A stretch of DNA of 64,000 nucleotides, from contig NC_088302.1 of NCBI RefSeq assembly GCF_032854445.1, forward strand, positions 28,744,330-28,808,329. The letters are read 5' to 3'. Positions 35,788-45,832 of the stretch are shown one piece after another (positions within the stretch are counted from its first letter, which is position 1; every line of letters begins with the position of its first letter). Position numbers and translations under genes: made by a program. The notes under the pieces are model-generated. The model made no database searches, had not been told where the DNA came from, and saw only the letters and a list, made by a program, of their open reading frames with translations. The stretch is from Liolophura sinensis (taxonomy: Eukaryota; Mollusca; Polyplacophora; Chitonida; Chitonidae).

Positions 35788-38700
35788 CTCATTTTTCCCT
35801 TGCAAATATATTTTAATACATGTCACATAAGTGAAAATATATTTCTTCTTTGTACAACCATGACCATGTCACTTTACTGTTCTTTTGAGAACATCCATGA
35901 AAAATTATAGACGGTCATGAGGTCCCAAAATGCAATGGTAGGCATTAAACTGACCATAAATGACTTACTCAATCTATGTTCAGCTGTAGATGGGCTACAC
36001 AAAAGCTGTTATATTACCTCTTTTCAACTAAACTTATACCACAATGATTTCTCATAAACATTACAAGACTATACATGTTAATGAAGCGGAAATGCACATT
36101 ACTGATATGTGTGAGGAAAAAAGGAAACTTCAACATCCACGTATATCTACCCATTGCTAGCTGGTTATTAAAATACTATGCATGTGGAATGTGTACTAGT
36201 AAGCACAGAAATTCAACATGTTTAATGTGCAAAATGCATCTTCTAAATTCAAAATGGCACACGGAAATAAACGCACCAGAAAACTGCAACTATCATATTC
36301 TACACCGGTACACTGGCTAGATTGACAGCGCTGATACAGATCATTGTACTGTGAAACACTTGATATTTTTCTTGGCTGTCCAGGCAATTAATAGCACTTG
36401 GAAAATACAAGACCAAAACATACAAGATGTAAACATGTGAAAAGGTTGAGGAGTTACAGTAATCTCCTCCTGTCAGACACACGCAAATGTTTAAGTAGCA
36501 AGGGTTGTTTAACAGAGACCGCTGTGGTAAAGAGGTAAATGGTCTGGGAAACACCAGCAGTGGGAAATCTGCCGTCGGAGTGTCCGCAGACAGCCAGCTG
36601 GCCATGCAAATCCAAACAAACAACAGTCTTCCCATTTGTCGTGTAAATTTTTTTTGATTTTTTTTCTTGTCAATTTTATTCTTCTAGCTGTCAAACGAAG
36701 ACATGTTAATTATCCCTCGAGACAGCTCGACCCTCCCTGGTTAGGTCACTGAGGGGTGACAAGGCAAGTGCCTCCATCACACAGAAGATTTACCCTTTAG
36801 ATAAACACTGTGCTGGGTACAGAAGCTGCATGCCAGCTAGCTCTTGCGATCTGGAGCCTTCGTGCTTGAAGGCTGTCTTCTATCACAGCCTCATTTATGC
36901 CACTCGCTCATTGGTCAAGTCACTTCTCCCTGAGAAAGCATACATTAAGCACAGCTCTTCAGTCAGTCTGCGCTCTCGGCCAATCGGTAAATATACAGCC
37001 GTGGCATGGACACAGGTTGTTGAGAAGAAGCTGGACCAGGGTGCTACCCAGACATGCGAGACTAGTGAGGAGGCTATGGACTAAAACCTTCTAATAACAC
37101 GACAGGACCGTATTCACAAAAGTCCCACTGATCTAATGATTAAGGGCCCATTGTGAAGGAGATACCCACCCCTACCCACGACACCTGAGCCAGGTAAGAC
37201 TGCAGTGAGACAGCCAGGTAAACACGCCTTCAGTCAAACTCTACCGCATAGCAGATTTTCACATAACTCTCCCTCTTTCTCGTTTACACCAACTGAGATA
37301 AGTACACAATTCTGATTACACAAGGCACATAATTGCATCTGGTTTCCTTTGGCTAAACCTTGACACTAGAATTTTTAACTGCTGGTATGGTGTAATATGA
37401 GTTATAATGCAAGCTTGTACAATGCAAGTCAGCCTTAATGTGGCCTCGGTCACTGCATGTGTTATAATAGACTGAAGATGCCAATGCACCCACTGATCAG
37501 CTAAGCTGTAACATTCAGGCTAGAGGATGTAAGCCTGTTTGTCTCAGAGGTAGCCTGGGATGTAGCCATGCACACTATTGTGCAGACGACAGATACAATC
37601 TGCCACATGCATACGGCATATGGTTATCACCTCCTCAAATATACCCTACTTTTTTCACTTCTCCAATATGGATTAAGCACAAATCTAATTTTGCTGCATT
37701 TGATGCAGAACATTACTGCAGGGATGCATTATTCTTCATTTCAATGATAATTAATATTTTTAAACAATCATGCAATTATTATTATTATTATTAAATCACA
37801 CAAAATATGAGTTACTGGAGTATTTCACTTTAGTATAGGCCTGCTGTTCAAGAGAAAAGTAACAAGTTTAAGGGCGTAAAAAAAAAAGAAAAGAAAAAGA
37901 AAATAAAAGACGTGTGCTCTGACATTCTGTAAAGGTTCATACAGTCAGCGAATATACACATTGGTGGTTTATCACAAGTAACTGACCAATCAGCTCCAGG
38001 CTGTCTTTCCAATACCAATATAAAATTTACAGCTGTTGCATAATGATGATATAATATAATAATGTTTGATACACACTGATGTGCCATAAACATAAACAAT
38101 GTATAAATTGTTACTGGTCTCGAACCTTTGCTATCACTTTATTACATTTCAGACAGGGCAGTATATAACTATGAACAATGCACTGCATTGCTGAAATGTT
38201 AAAAATCATATTATTCTTAACAGTGTTTAAGATTATGCGTGTTATGTATTACATACAATATCAATGTGAAATGAGTGCATGGGTCAACTCCCTGATCTCC
38301 TGATGCCCTCTGATAACTAGTAACAGTGGTATGCCTAGGGTTTCCTGTGCTAACTATGTAAGCCTCCATACTGCAGGACTCGCCCACATGAGGGCAGCAG
38401 GTTTGTGTAAGGCTGGCCCTGAGGGTGGCCATCAGACTGCAGATCTATATACACCTGTACAGGGCATTTCCCAGAACTATATATGAATGGTGGTACTGTA
38501 TACTTCTAGGTACAGGAGGAATAGGGACCTTTACTCTAATCCCACACCAGTAATAGGTTTTTTTTTGCTCTTAAGATTCATATTTTGTTGTAGAAACAAA
38601 CCTTCAACACTTCCACAGTTCAAAGAATTGCATTCCAGCTGCACACATACAGTAATTGAAGTTTTTTTGGTTTTTTTTGCATGTATTTCATCTAACAGTC

Positions 38701-39102
38701 TATAAAATTTATGCAGAAAATAAAGGAATGAAGAAGTGTGTTTTTGTACTGGAACATATAAAATATGTTTTTAAGAGAAATCTGGTTTTGAAGTGGCATC
38801 AATGTTTCAGGGATTCAAAATGCAGAGCACCTAATTTTTGTAATTTTGTTTATTGAACACTCATTTTTTTTTTTACAATAAAACTCTGGAAATCGGAAAA
38901 TCTCTCCAGCTGCAATTCTGACATGTTGTGTAATTGACCAGATGAATTCTATCAGTGTAAGAAAGTGTAAAGCCGCTGTTTTAATGGTTTACTCCAGATG
39001 TGACATAAAACAGTTTGAGATCAGAGTTCCATAGTATGAATTAATGACAGATTATGATATACTGTGTAGTGCATCGGTGGTGATTGCGTACATAATGTTC
39101 TG
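35788..39102. other. Non-coding, nothing recognised
   Basis: No supportable exon. The plus frame at 36830-37084 (84 codons) has no recognisable domain. (ATT)n near 37774-37793; A-rich tract near 37878-37910. Confidence 0.4.
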
Positions 39103-39334
39103 AGCCAGGTTGTTCAAAACCGGTTTAAGACTTAATGCCGTATTTGACTTTAAGCCTTCAATTTTGTACTTAGCCTAAAAAAATTGTGTAACATTGCACT
39201 AAATATAAAGTAAAACTGCTGCTGTTATACTTTGACCCTGGAGGACTGCATTGGCCGCTGAGTTTGGCTAAAATTTTAAACATGAAATATGACTTAATAC
39301 CGGTATTAGCTAATACAGTTTTGAACAACTGGGC
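39103..39334. mobile_element. MITE-like element with terminal inverted repeats, about 232 bp
   Basis: The left end AGCCAGGTTGTTCAAAAC pairs with the right end GTTTTGAACAACTGGGCT; 16 of 18 bases complement. Inner sequence is non-coding with CCGGTTTAAGACTTAAT and ACTTAATACCGGTATTAGC near the ends. No clear target duplication. The size and ends fit a non-autonomous DNA transposon. Confidence 0.7.
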
Positions 39335-39597
39335 TGTGCAGCCCACGTCTCTTTGTAGAGTTAATGAAGTTTGACAACTGCAAGAACAATGTATTATGCT
39401 ACGAAGTGAGGCAAACAGACAACGCCAAGCTAATTTGCTTTAGAGCATCAGTTCATAGTCAAGCTCTGTTTAATGAAAAAAGTAATTATTGGCCGATTTA
39501 TAACCTCAAATCCATCATCTTTTTTATGTTACTCAGTATTTTACTTGTCTGCACTTCTCCTTCTTCTAATGCTGGATGTGGTAAAAACTGTTCCCAT

Positions 39598-39682
39598 CAC
39601 AAATTACAATACAAACCAGGAGAGAACAAATTACAATACAAACCAGGCAAGAACAAAATACAATGCAAACCAGGAGAGAAAA
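39598..39682. repeat. Tandem repeat, unit 27 bp, 3 copies
   Basis: ATTACAATACAAACCAGGAG and variants, with AGAACAA between them. In the plus frame it gives a nine-residue repeat LQYKPGENK. Confidence 0.85.
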
Positions 39683-39764
39683 CAATTACCCCAGAACAAA
39701 ATGTAAAGAATACCATATTATGTTATAGCAAACTGACACCCCTATAAGTTAAGCATACACCATG

Positions 39765-39908
39765 TGAAAGCTCATATTTAATGATCCTTCTGAAAGATCA
39801 TATTTAATGATCCCTATGAAAGATAATATTTCATGATCCCTATGAAAGATCATATTTCATGATCCCTATGAAAGATAATATTTCATGAACATTCTGAAAG
39901 ATCATATT
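39765..39908. repeat. Tandem repeat, unit about 29-30 bp, about 5 copies
   Basis: GAAAGATCATATTTCATGAT and CCCTATGAAAGATAATATTT alternate with small changes. Confidence 0.85.
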
Positions 39909-41527
39909 TCATACTCCTTCCAAACAGGGTATTTGTTACTTTCTAACATTTCTGTACAGCGAACAAAAATCAGAAGTGACAAGCCGTTTTCTGATGTTTA
40001 AAACGTGTACACTTCCACTTTGTGGTTCAACAGTGTATACATTGTACAGCAAAAGGGGGTTAAACACACTGCTGTGCTAGATACTAGGTAAATAGGACAA
40101 TTGCCTGAACGATAAATTTTGAGCAGGCCAATATCATATTCTCAATAGGACCTGCAGGTGATAAAATATTGACCCGCAGAGTCATCTATGGTTTACAATA
40201 AAGGATAACCATCATGGGTGTACATATATGTCTGCCGGACTATTCCATTGTCTAGTTCTTACATTACATTAACGCACGGACACAGATGATGCAGACAATA
40301 TAGCTGACTGTCCATACATACAAGCTGTGCTTCTCTCATGGACCTGCCCTACCCTTGTGATGGGCTTAACAACAATAATCTGTTTGTAGTTTTCGCTCTG
40401 AAACCCACAGAATAGGTGGGGTACGGAGGGGAAGGAGGGGGGGGGGTGAGGTGAGTAGAACATATGGGAGACCAGGTCATCAACAGTTGGTCTCTACGCC
40501 ATGGGACACATTTAAACAAAGAATTAAGACAGATTCTCAGAGCCTTGGCATTTATTACTGGTTTATTCTCCAAATCTCATAAAGGCCAGCCACCTTAAAT
40601 CCATTCCTCCTTCTCTTAAGTAGCCCCAAGGAAGGGCACTGCCGTCCTATCAGTATTCTGGACAGCTTAGTTTATTCCCAGAAATTCTCAAAGGTTCTAA
40701 CCCACTTGCACTGCCTTTGCTATATAATTCCAGTTTGATGAAGAGATTGAGCCTTATTAGGCGGGTCTGTGGGAGGCAGCTAGCTGTACGTAAATGTCAC
40801 CCTGCCACCCATTGTGTCTATTGACATGACTATCTACACGCATCCAGATCTATTTGCCCACAGGGACTGGTGCATACAAGCTAAAAGGTACACTTGTCAT
40901 CCATCAATACATTGATATTTCTAAATGCTCATAGCCTTTTATTCTCTATTTTTTTTTTTTTTTCTCACAGTGTCTGCCACTTTGGCTTTTAGTCTTCGCC
41001 TCTTTGTTTTACCCCCTTGATTTGAGATGAGCTAACGGAGCAGCGTGCTAGTGAGGCTTGATTTGATCTTGGGGTCTGCGTGGTTGCGATGGACAGATGG
41101 ATAGCAACCGTTTCCTGCCCAGCCTATCCCTGGGGCCTTGACACCACATAGTCACAAGAAGTGGCAGCGGTGAGCGGTGAGAACTGCACGTACTGATAGG
41201 AGGGCATCTCGGCTCTTTGAAAGCTCCACTACCCATAAGCAAGCTGAGAGTGCCAAAGCTAACAGTCTGTGGCCTGTCATAAGAGGCTGACCTGCCGTAT
41301 TGCACACAGCCACAATGCAGGGACGGGCCACATGTCACATGGGTAAACCTCGCATTGCCTCCACCACGCCACATCGCCTCTTCGGGTGTCTGTCTGCATA
41401 GCAAATTGGACTCTCCATGGAATTAATTTGACACCGCATGTGCAGACAACCAAAGGCTCTGACACTGCTGTGCGCCCCCTGTTGTTATCAGTGTCATTAA
41501 GCCGTGAGGACAGAGAGTCCGGGAATA
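39909..41527. other. Upstream region of the GPCR gene
   Basis: No exon or clear promoter motif was identified. A G-rich tract lies at 40424-40447 and a T-run at 40950-40963. The minus frame at 41404-41048 and the plus frame at 41386-41715 do not resemble proteins. The 5' UTR of the receptor must lie in or beyond this stretch. Confidence 0.4.
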
Positions 41528-43078
41528 ATGGAGGTGAACATTACAGCTTCAACTCCCCTTGTGGAGTCTTATACAGTCGTGCTCTCCGTCACAAGCTTGT
41601 TGATCTCTGCCGTTTTTGGAGCGGCAGCCAGCATGACTATCTTCGTGGCGCTGTGTGCGTCCAAGTCAACACGGAAGCTCCGCTACTCCTTGTTTGCCAG
41701 TGTACTGGTCGCTAACCTGTTGTTTGCCTGTGTGTGGGTGCCAATGGAGATATATCAGTTGTTGAAATATTATAACTGTGGTACAGTGCTGGCTGATGTG
41801 AAGTTCACGTGCCACAGTCTCTACCTTCTTTTATTAACTGTTAACGTCTTTAGTATTCTCCTTATCAGCGTCAAGAATCTCACATGTGTCATTTATCGCG
41901 ACAGGAAAATTTTCCACCAGAGACTGTTATTTCTGTTGCTGGTTGGAAACTGGGTGCTGAGTTTTCTTACCGCCGTCACATACGGGGTGGTGTCAGTGTG
42001 TCGGGAATATGGTAGCCACGGAGTGCTCTTACACCTGATGATGAACACACCATCGTTCCAATTTAAGGTCATCCTCCTCACATTTCACAGCTTGATCATG
42101 CTGTTTGTGCTGGCAGTACTTTTGACAACCAAGATCCCTACGGTCAACACGGATGACATCGCGTCAGAAGAATCCGACACCCAGGGGGAGTTGTCAGCAT
42201 GCCTACCCACGATACAGGAGCCTGTAGAGCCACACCAGGTTGAGAGTATGTCCAGGGCGTCTACGCCTAGCCCACGCCCAAACAGGCAGCATGCTGGCAT
42301 CACACAGGGAGGAAATAATGGTGAAAGCGAAACAACACCTTCAGCGTCAAAGAGGAGGTCAAGTCTGCAGGTCAACTTGGCCAATCTGCTCAACCGCAGG
42401 CGTCACACTATCTGTCAGATTGGTAACACGGGTACCAATACTGACCCCCAGGCAAAGGCGTTACAGTACAATTATGTAAGGAAGTTTTCTGTGGATGTGA
42501 TGGCATTACAGGCCCAGCTGGAGAATCCCAAGGTCCATGGAGGCAACTTTCCCTTCTCTAGTGAACAGAACCTCGGAGAACAGGCCAAGAAAGACCTCAA
42601 TGGCAGTGTCATTAAAGATTCCAAAATTTCTCTGCCGAGCATTCAGGAGGCCGCTGAAACTGACACGCTGGAAGTAGCCAATCAAATTCCCAATCTAACA
42701 TTTCTCTCACAGCAATTTGAAAAACGCAAAAGCAGCGGAGAGAGGCACCTTCAGGACAGAGTGAGACAGATTCGGTTCTGTGTGTTGTTAGTGATAGCTT
42801 ACCTGTGCTGCGTGTTACCTGTGTACATAACGGAGCTGCTCCATGGGGTCATCTCCCTTTCTGCGTACATTAATGGGGTCACATGTACGACAGCCCTGTC
42901 TGCATTGCAGATCATCATTTACCCTTACCTCTTCCTGTGTATGGATGGCGCCATCAACAAAACAACGCACAAACTGTTTGAGAACATTCGGGAGTCCTGG
43001 TTTCACAGAACAGAGGCAACTGCAAAGAACACTGTCGTAGAGTCGAATACGTCCGAAACCAACGCAACACAAGTGTAG
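41528..43078 (+). CDS. Atypical rhodopsin-like (class A) G-protein-coupled receptor, intronless, 516 residues
   Basis: Seven hydrophobic segments: TM1 about 18-43, TM2 54-79, TM3 92-122, TM4 131-155, TM5 178-200, TM6 415-438, TM7 445-471. N4 is in an NIT sequon; C95 at the TM3 start and C158 in loop 2 could form the usual disulphide; W142 fits the TM4 tryptophan. The ligand is unknown. Class A switch motifs are replaced: TM2 LVANLLFA has Asn at the usual Asp, DRY is KNL (116-118), CWxP is CVLP (428-431), NPxxY is YPYLF (465-469), and TM5 lacks its proline. Loop 3 is about 210 residues with PKA-like sites RRSS (276-279), RRHT (291-294) and RKFS (318-321). The tail ends in TQV, a class I PDZ-type end. 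The ATG at 41528 has A at -3 and G at +4; the open frame 24 bases further upstream starts only with GTG. Stop TAG at 43076-43078. Confidence 0.9.
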   Translation: MEVNITASTPLVESYTVVLSVTSLLISAVFGAAASMTIFVALCASKSTRKLRYSLFASVLVANLLFACVWVPMEIYQLLKYYNCGTVLADVKFTCHSLYLLLLTVNVFSILLISVKNLTCVIYRDRKIFHQRLLFLLLVGNWVLSFLTAVTYGVVSVCREYGSHGVLLHLMMNTPSFQFKVILLTFHSLIMLFVLAVLLTTKIPTVNTDDIASEESDTQGELSACLPTIQEPVEPHQVESMSRASTPSPRPNRQHAGITQGGNNGESETTPSASKRRSSLQVNLANLLNRRRHTICQIGNTGTNTDPQAKALQYNYVRKFSVDVMALQAQLENPKVHGGNFPFSSEQNLGEQAKKDLNGSVIKDSKISLPSIQEAAETDTLEVANQIPNLTFLSQQFEKRKSSGERHLQDRVRQIRFCVLLVIAYLCCVLPVYITELLHGVISLSAYINGVTCTTALSALQIIIYPYLFLCMDGAINKTTHKLFENIRESWFHRTEATAKNTVVESNTSETNATQV

Positions 43079-43724
43079 GTGACCATATAGAGGCAGTAGG
43101 ACTTTTAAGTGTTTAACTGTATGTGTAAATATGTTGAGTATACCAAAAAAAAAAAAAGTTTATGTTGTTAAATCAACAAAGTGGCTGAACCACTCAAATG
43201 GATGAATATGGGTTATGTTCAGTGCAATACCGAGTCAAGTTCCCTTCACCAAATGTGGAAACAGAAAAAATGACGTAATGGGTTAATCTGAAAATTTTGG
43301 GGTATATACTTATAAATACTAAAACTGAGGTACATCTGTGTAGACTGGAACGTGCATGTTGGTGTCCAATTATACCACGAATGCCACAGACGATTAGCTC
43401 TAAATATGAAATCTTTGAATTAATCTTTTACTAATGATTTTATGCGTAGACCATCTTGTTGATGCATACATGGTAAAAGAGCTGTTTAGTCAAATTTATT
43501 AATTCCATGTCCACCTTGTTTGAATCGTTTTGCGTCATCAAATATATAATCAAAATGCAAGTATATCAAAGCATGGTATATGTTCAAAACTTGCGGGCAA
43601 GGCATTTTTAAGCAACATGTACATATTAACTATGACATATCGTTTCAAACAATTTAATATTCATAATATAATGAATGTAACCTTTGTGGCATAGAGCTAC
43701 AAAATGAATTGCTTATAACAAGCC
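43079..43724. other. Presumed 3' UTR of the receptor gene and spacer
   Basis: AT-rich, with an A-run at 43146-43157. No clear canonical AATAAA close to the stop, so the 3' end is not placed. Confidence 0.45.
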
Positions 43725-43892
43725 AAATGTTCAACATAAATGAGGGAATATTGCACTTAATCACATGAAATCAACACAAATGAGGGGACACTGCACTCAA
43801 TCACATGAAATCAACACAAACGAGGGAACACTGCACTCAATGACATGAAATCAACACAAACAAGAGAACATTGCACTCAATCACATGATATC
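43725..43892. repeat. Tandem repeat, unit about 40 bp, 4 copies
   Basis: ATGAAATCAACACAAATGAG and GGACACTGCACTCAATCAC repeat with a few changes. Confidence 0.9.
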
Positions 43893-43935
43893 ATTCCCGG
43901 TATAAAAAAAAAATGTTTTATAAATGTGATGAAAA

Positions 43936-43936
<1 letters not shown>

Positions 43937-43972
<36 letters not shown>

Positions 43973-43976
43973 GGGG
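43937..43976. repeat. Poly(G) run of 35, then AGGGG
   Basis: An uninterrupted run of G from 43937 to 43971. It could form G-quadruplexes and is a likely site of assembly length error. The 80-codon frame across it (Gly run) is not a gene. Confidence 0.95.
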
Positions 43977-44174
43977 AATAGTGGCACAAAAATGCAAGCT
44001 AAACACTCTTCAATACATGCATGTTACAATATACATGTACAAGGCATGGTACATTCCAACAAGGACATTTGCACAGATGATTATTGAAACAATACACATG
44101 CATATGTATGTATCAGTCCTTGTGGTTGTATTCAGGCTAAATCCTGTTTGATAACATTGAGACTTTGGACATCT

Positions 44175-44432
44175 GCCATAGGTGACATCCAGCATTATCA
44201 ATTGCTATAGGTGACACCCAGCATTATCCATTGCTATAGGTGACACCCAGCATTATCCATTGCTATAGGTGACACCCAGCATTATCAATTGCTATAGGCG
44301 ACACCCGGCATTATCCACTGCTATAGGTGACACCCAGCATTATCAATTGCTATAGGTGACACCCAGCATTATCAATTGCTATAGGTGACACCCGGCATTA
44401 TCCACTGCTATAGATGATACCAGGCATTATCA
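44175..44432. repeat. Minisatellite, unit 29 bp, about 9 copies
   Basis: GCTATAGGTGACACCCAGCA plus TTATCAATT, with variants TCCATT, TCCACT and CCCGGC. Confidence 0.93.
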
Positions 44433-44555
44433 CTGATATCCATAAGTCTGATATACCTGGAAACTTTAATACACCACATATTGATTATTTAACATGATTA
44501 TGATTGATAAATGGATTTAATTGGCATAAGAGTTTTGCCATTCTTTTATCACATC

Positions 44556-44690
44556 TGGGCCTGGTTTCACGAAGCATTTTTAACGTTACATTCACTTAAC
44601 TTCAACGGCAACCTGCACTGTAGGTATTACGTCGTCATGGTAGTTCTCATAAGCTTGTAACGATAAGAGAGCTTCGTAAAACTGGGCCCA
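44556..44690. mobile_element. MITE-like element, about 135 bp, with 20-bp terminal inverted repeats
   Basis: The left end TGGGCCTGGTTTCACGAAGC and right end GCTTCGTAAAACTGGGCCCA complement at 17 of 20 positions. Inside is non-coding sequence with AACGTTACA and TTGTAACGA also in inverted relation. It fits a non-autonomous DNA transposon or a foldback element. Confidence 0.75.
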
Positions 44691-45529
44691 AGGTTCTTAA
44701 TGCATAGATACCGTTGTTACTGTTGACAAGCATACAGTCATGCAGACACGTCTCTTTTTTTTTTTTTTGAAAATAACCTGTTTCCAAGGTTACCAGACGC
44801 AGGCACAGCTGTCACTAACAACAATGTGAGTCCCACACCTTGAAGAAAATTTGTCAAATTCTTTGTTGCTTACCTAACGAGAATTTTGACATTTATCTAC
44901 AATGTAAATGTAATAGTTGTTCAATACAGCAGGGATTAGAAGTGACAGCAGTACATGTATTATATACAAAGGTACGTTTTAGTCCGTTGTCTAATTGTCC
45001 AAACCCAAAACGGCCACATGTATAAATTAATTATGAATGTAAATTTATGAATTTACATCATCATTTATTGTGAACCCTATCACAAAAACTGAAAAAACAA
45101 AAATCCTCAAATCGAGTTAATGCTAGTTTCGATAGCTGCAGTGAATGAAAACATGAGCCAGTATTGGCTCTACAACTTACAATAGTGTCTTCATTTGATT
45201 TTCCTCTGAAGAGAAAAAAAAAACAAACTATCAAATGTCAAGCTGGAAATCATCCATTTTTGTCGAAGCTTTCGGCATTTTTTTCGGTGATAAAATCAAT
45301 CTTTTCAGCTTCTTCATGCACTCAACAGTCTGTTTCTCTGTTACATGAATCTGTGCTAAGTGCAATGCAGTATGAGAGAAATTCATTCCTAATGGGCAAA
45401 ACGCTTTTCTGTTTTTGGAATCTGTATTTCTCAAGGATTCCATTCAAGACAGCAAATTTAGCCAGAATGTAATAATGGAGATCAATGTCTTTCTCTATAA
45501 CAAATAGTAAGAATTAAATATCCATTAAA
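44691..45529. other. Non-coding, nothing recognised
   Basis: T-run at 44754-44769. The 102-codon plus frame at 45164-45472 and its antisense frame have low-complexity Lys/Ser content and no family likeness. Confidence 0.4.
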
Positions 45530-45532
45530 GTT

Positions 45533-45832
45533 CCATCTACAATGTAAGTGTATGTCACACTAGACAGTTAAAGACAACATACACATGTTCATGAAGTGAC
45601 ATCCACATACATCTACAATGTAAGTGTATGTCACACCAGACAGTTAAAGACAACATACACATGTTCATGAAGTGACATCCACATACATCTACAATGTAAG
45701 TGTATGTCACACTAGACAGTTAAAGACAAAATACACATGTTCATGAAGTGACATCCACATACATCTACAATGTAAGTGTATGTCACATCACAGTTAAAGA
45801 CAAAATACACATGCTCATTAAGTGACACGCAA
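45533..45832. repeat. Minisatellite, unit about 76 bp, 4 copies
   Basis: Units share TCTACAATGTAAGTGTATGT, CACACTAGACAGTTAAAGAC, ACACATGTTCATGAAGTGAC and ATCCACATACA; copies are almost identical, the last one shortened. Confidence 0.95.

Noticed and set aside
41504-41527. Upstream extension of the receptor frame starting at 41504
   Set aside because: The first codon there is GTG, not a normal eukaryotic start. The ATG at 41528 has a good context and is the better start.
41386-41715. 109-codon plus frame overlapping the receptor start
   Set aside because: Different frame from the receptor, no recognisable domain; a shadow of the coding sequence.
43845-44087. 80-codon frame with a poly-glycine stretch
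   Set aside because: It is created by the poly(G) run and flanking repeat.
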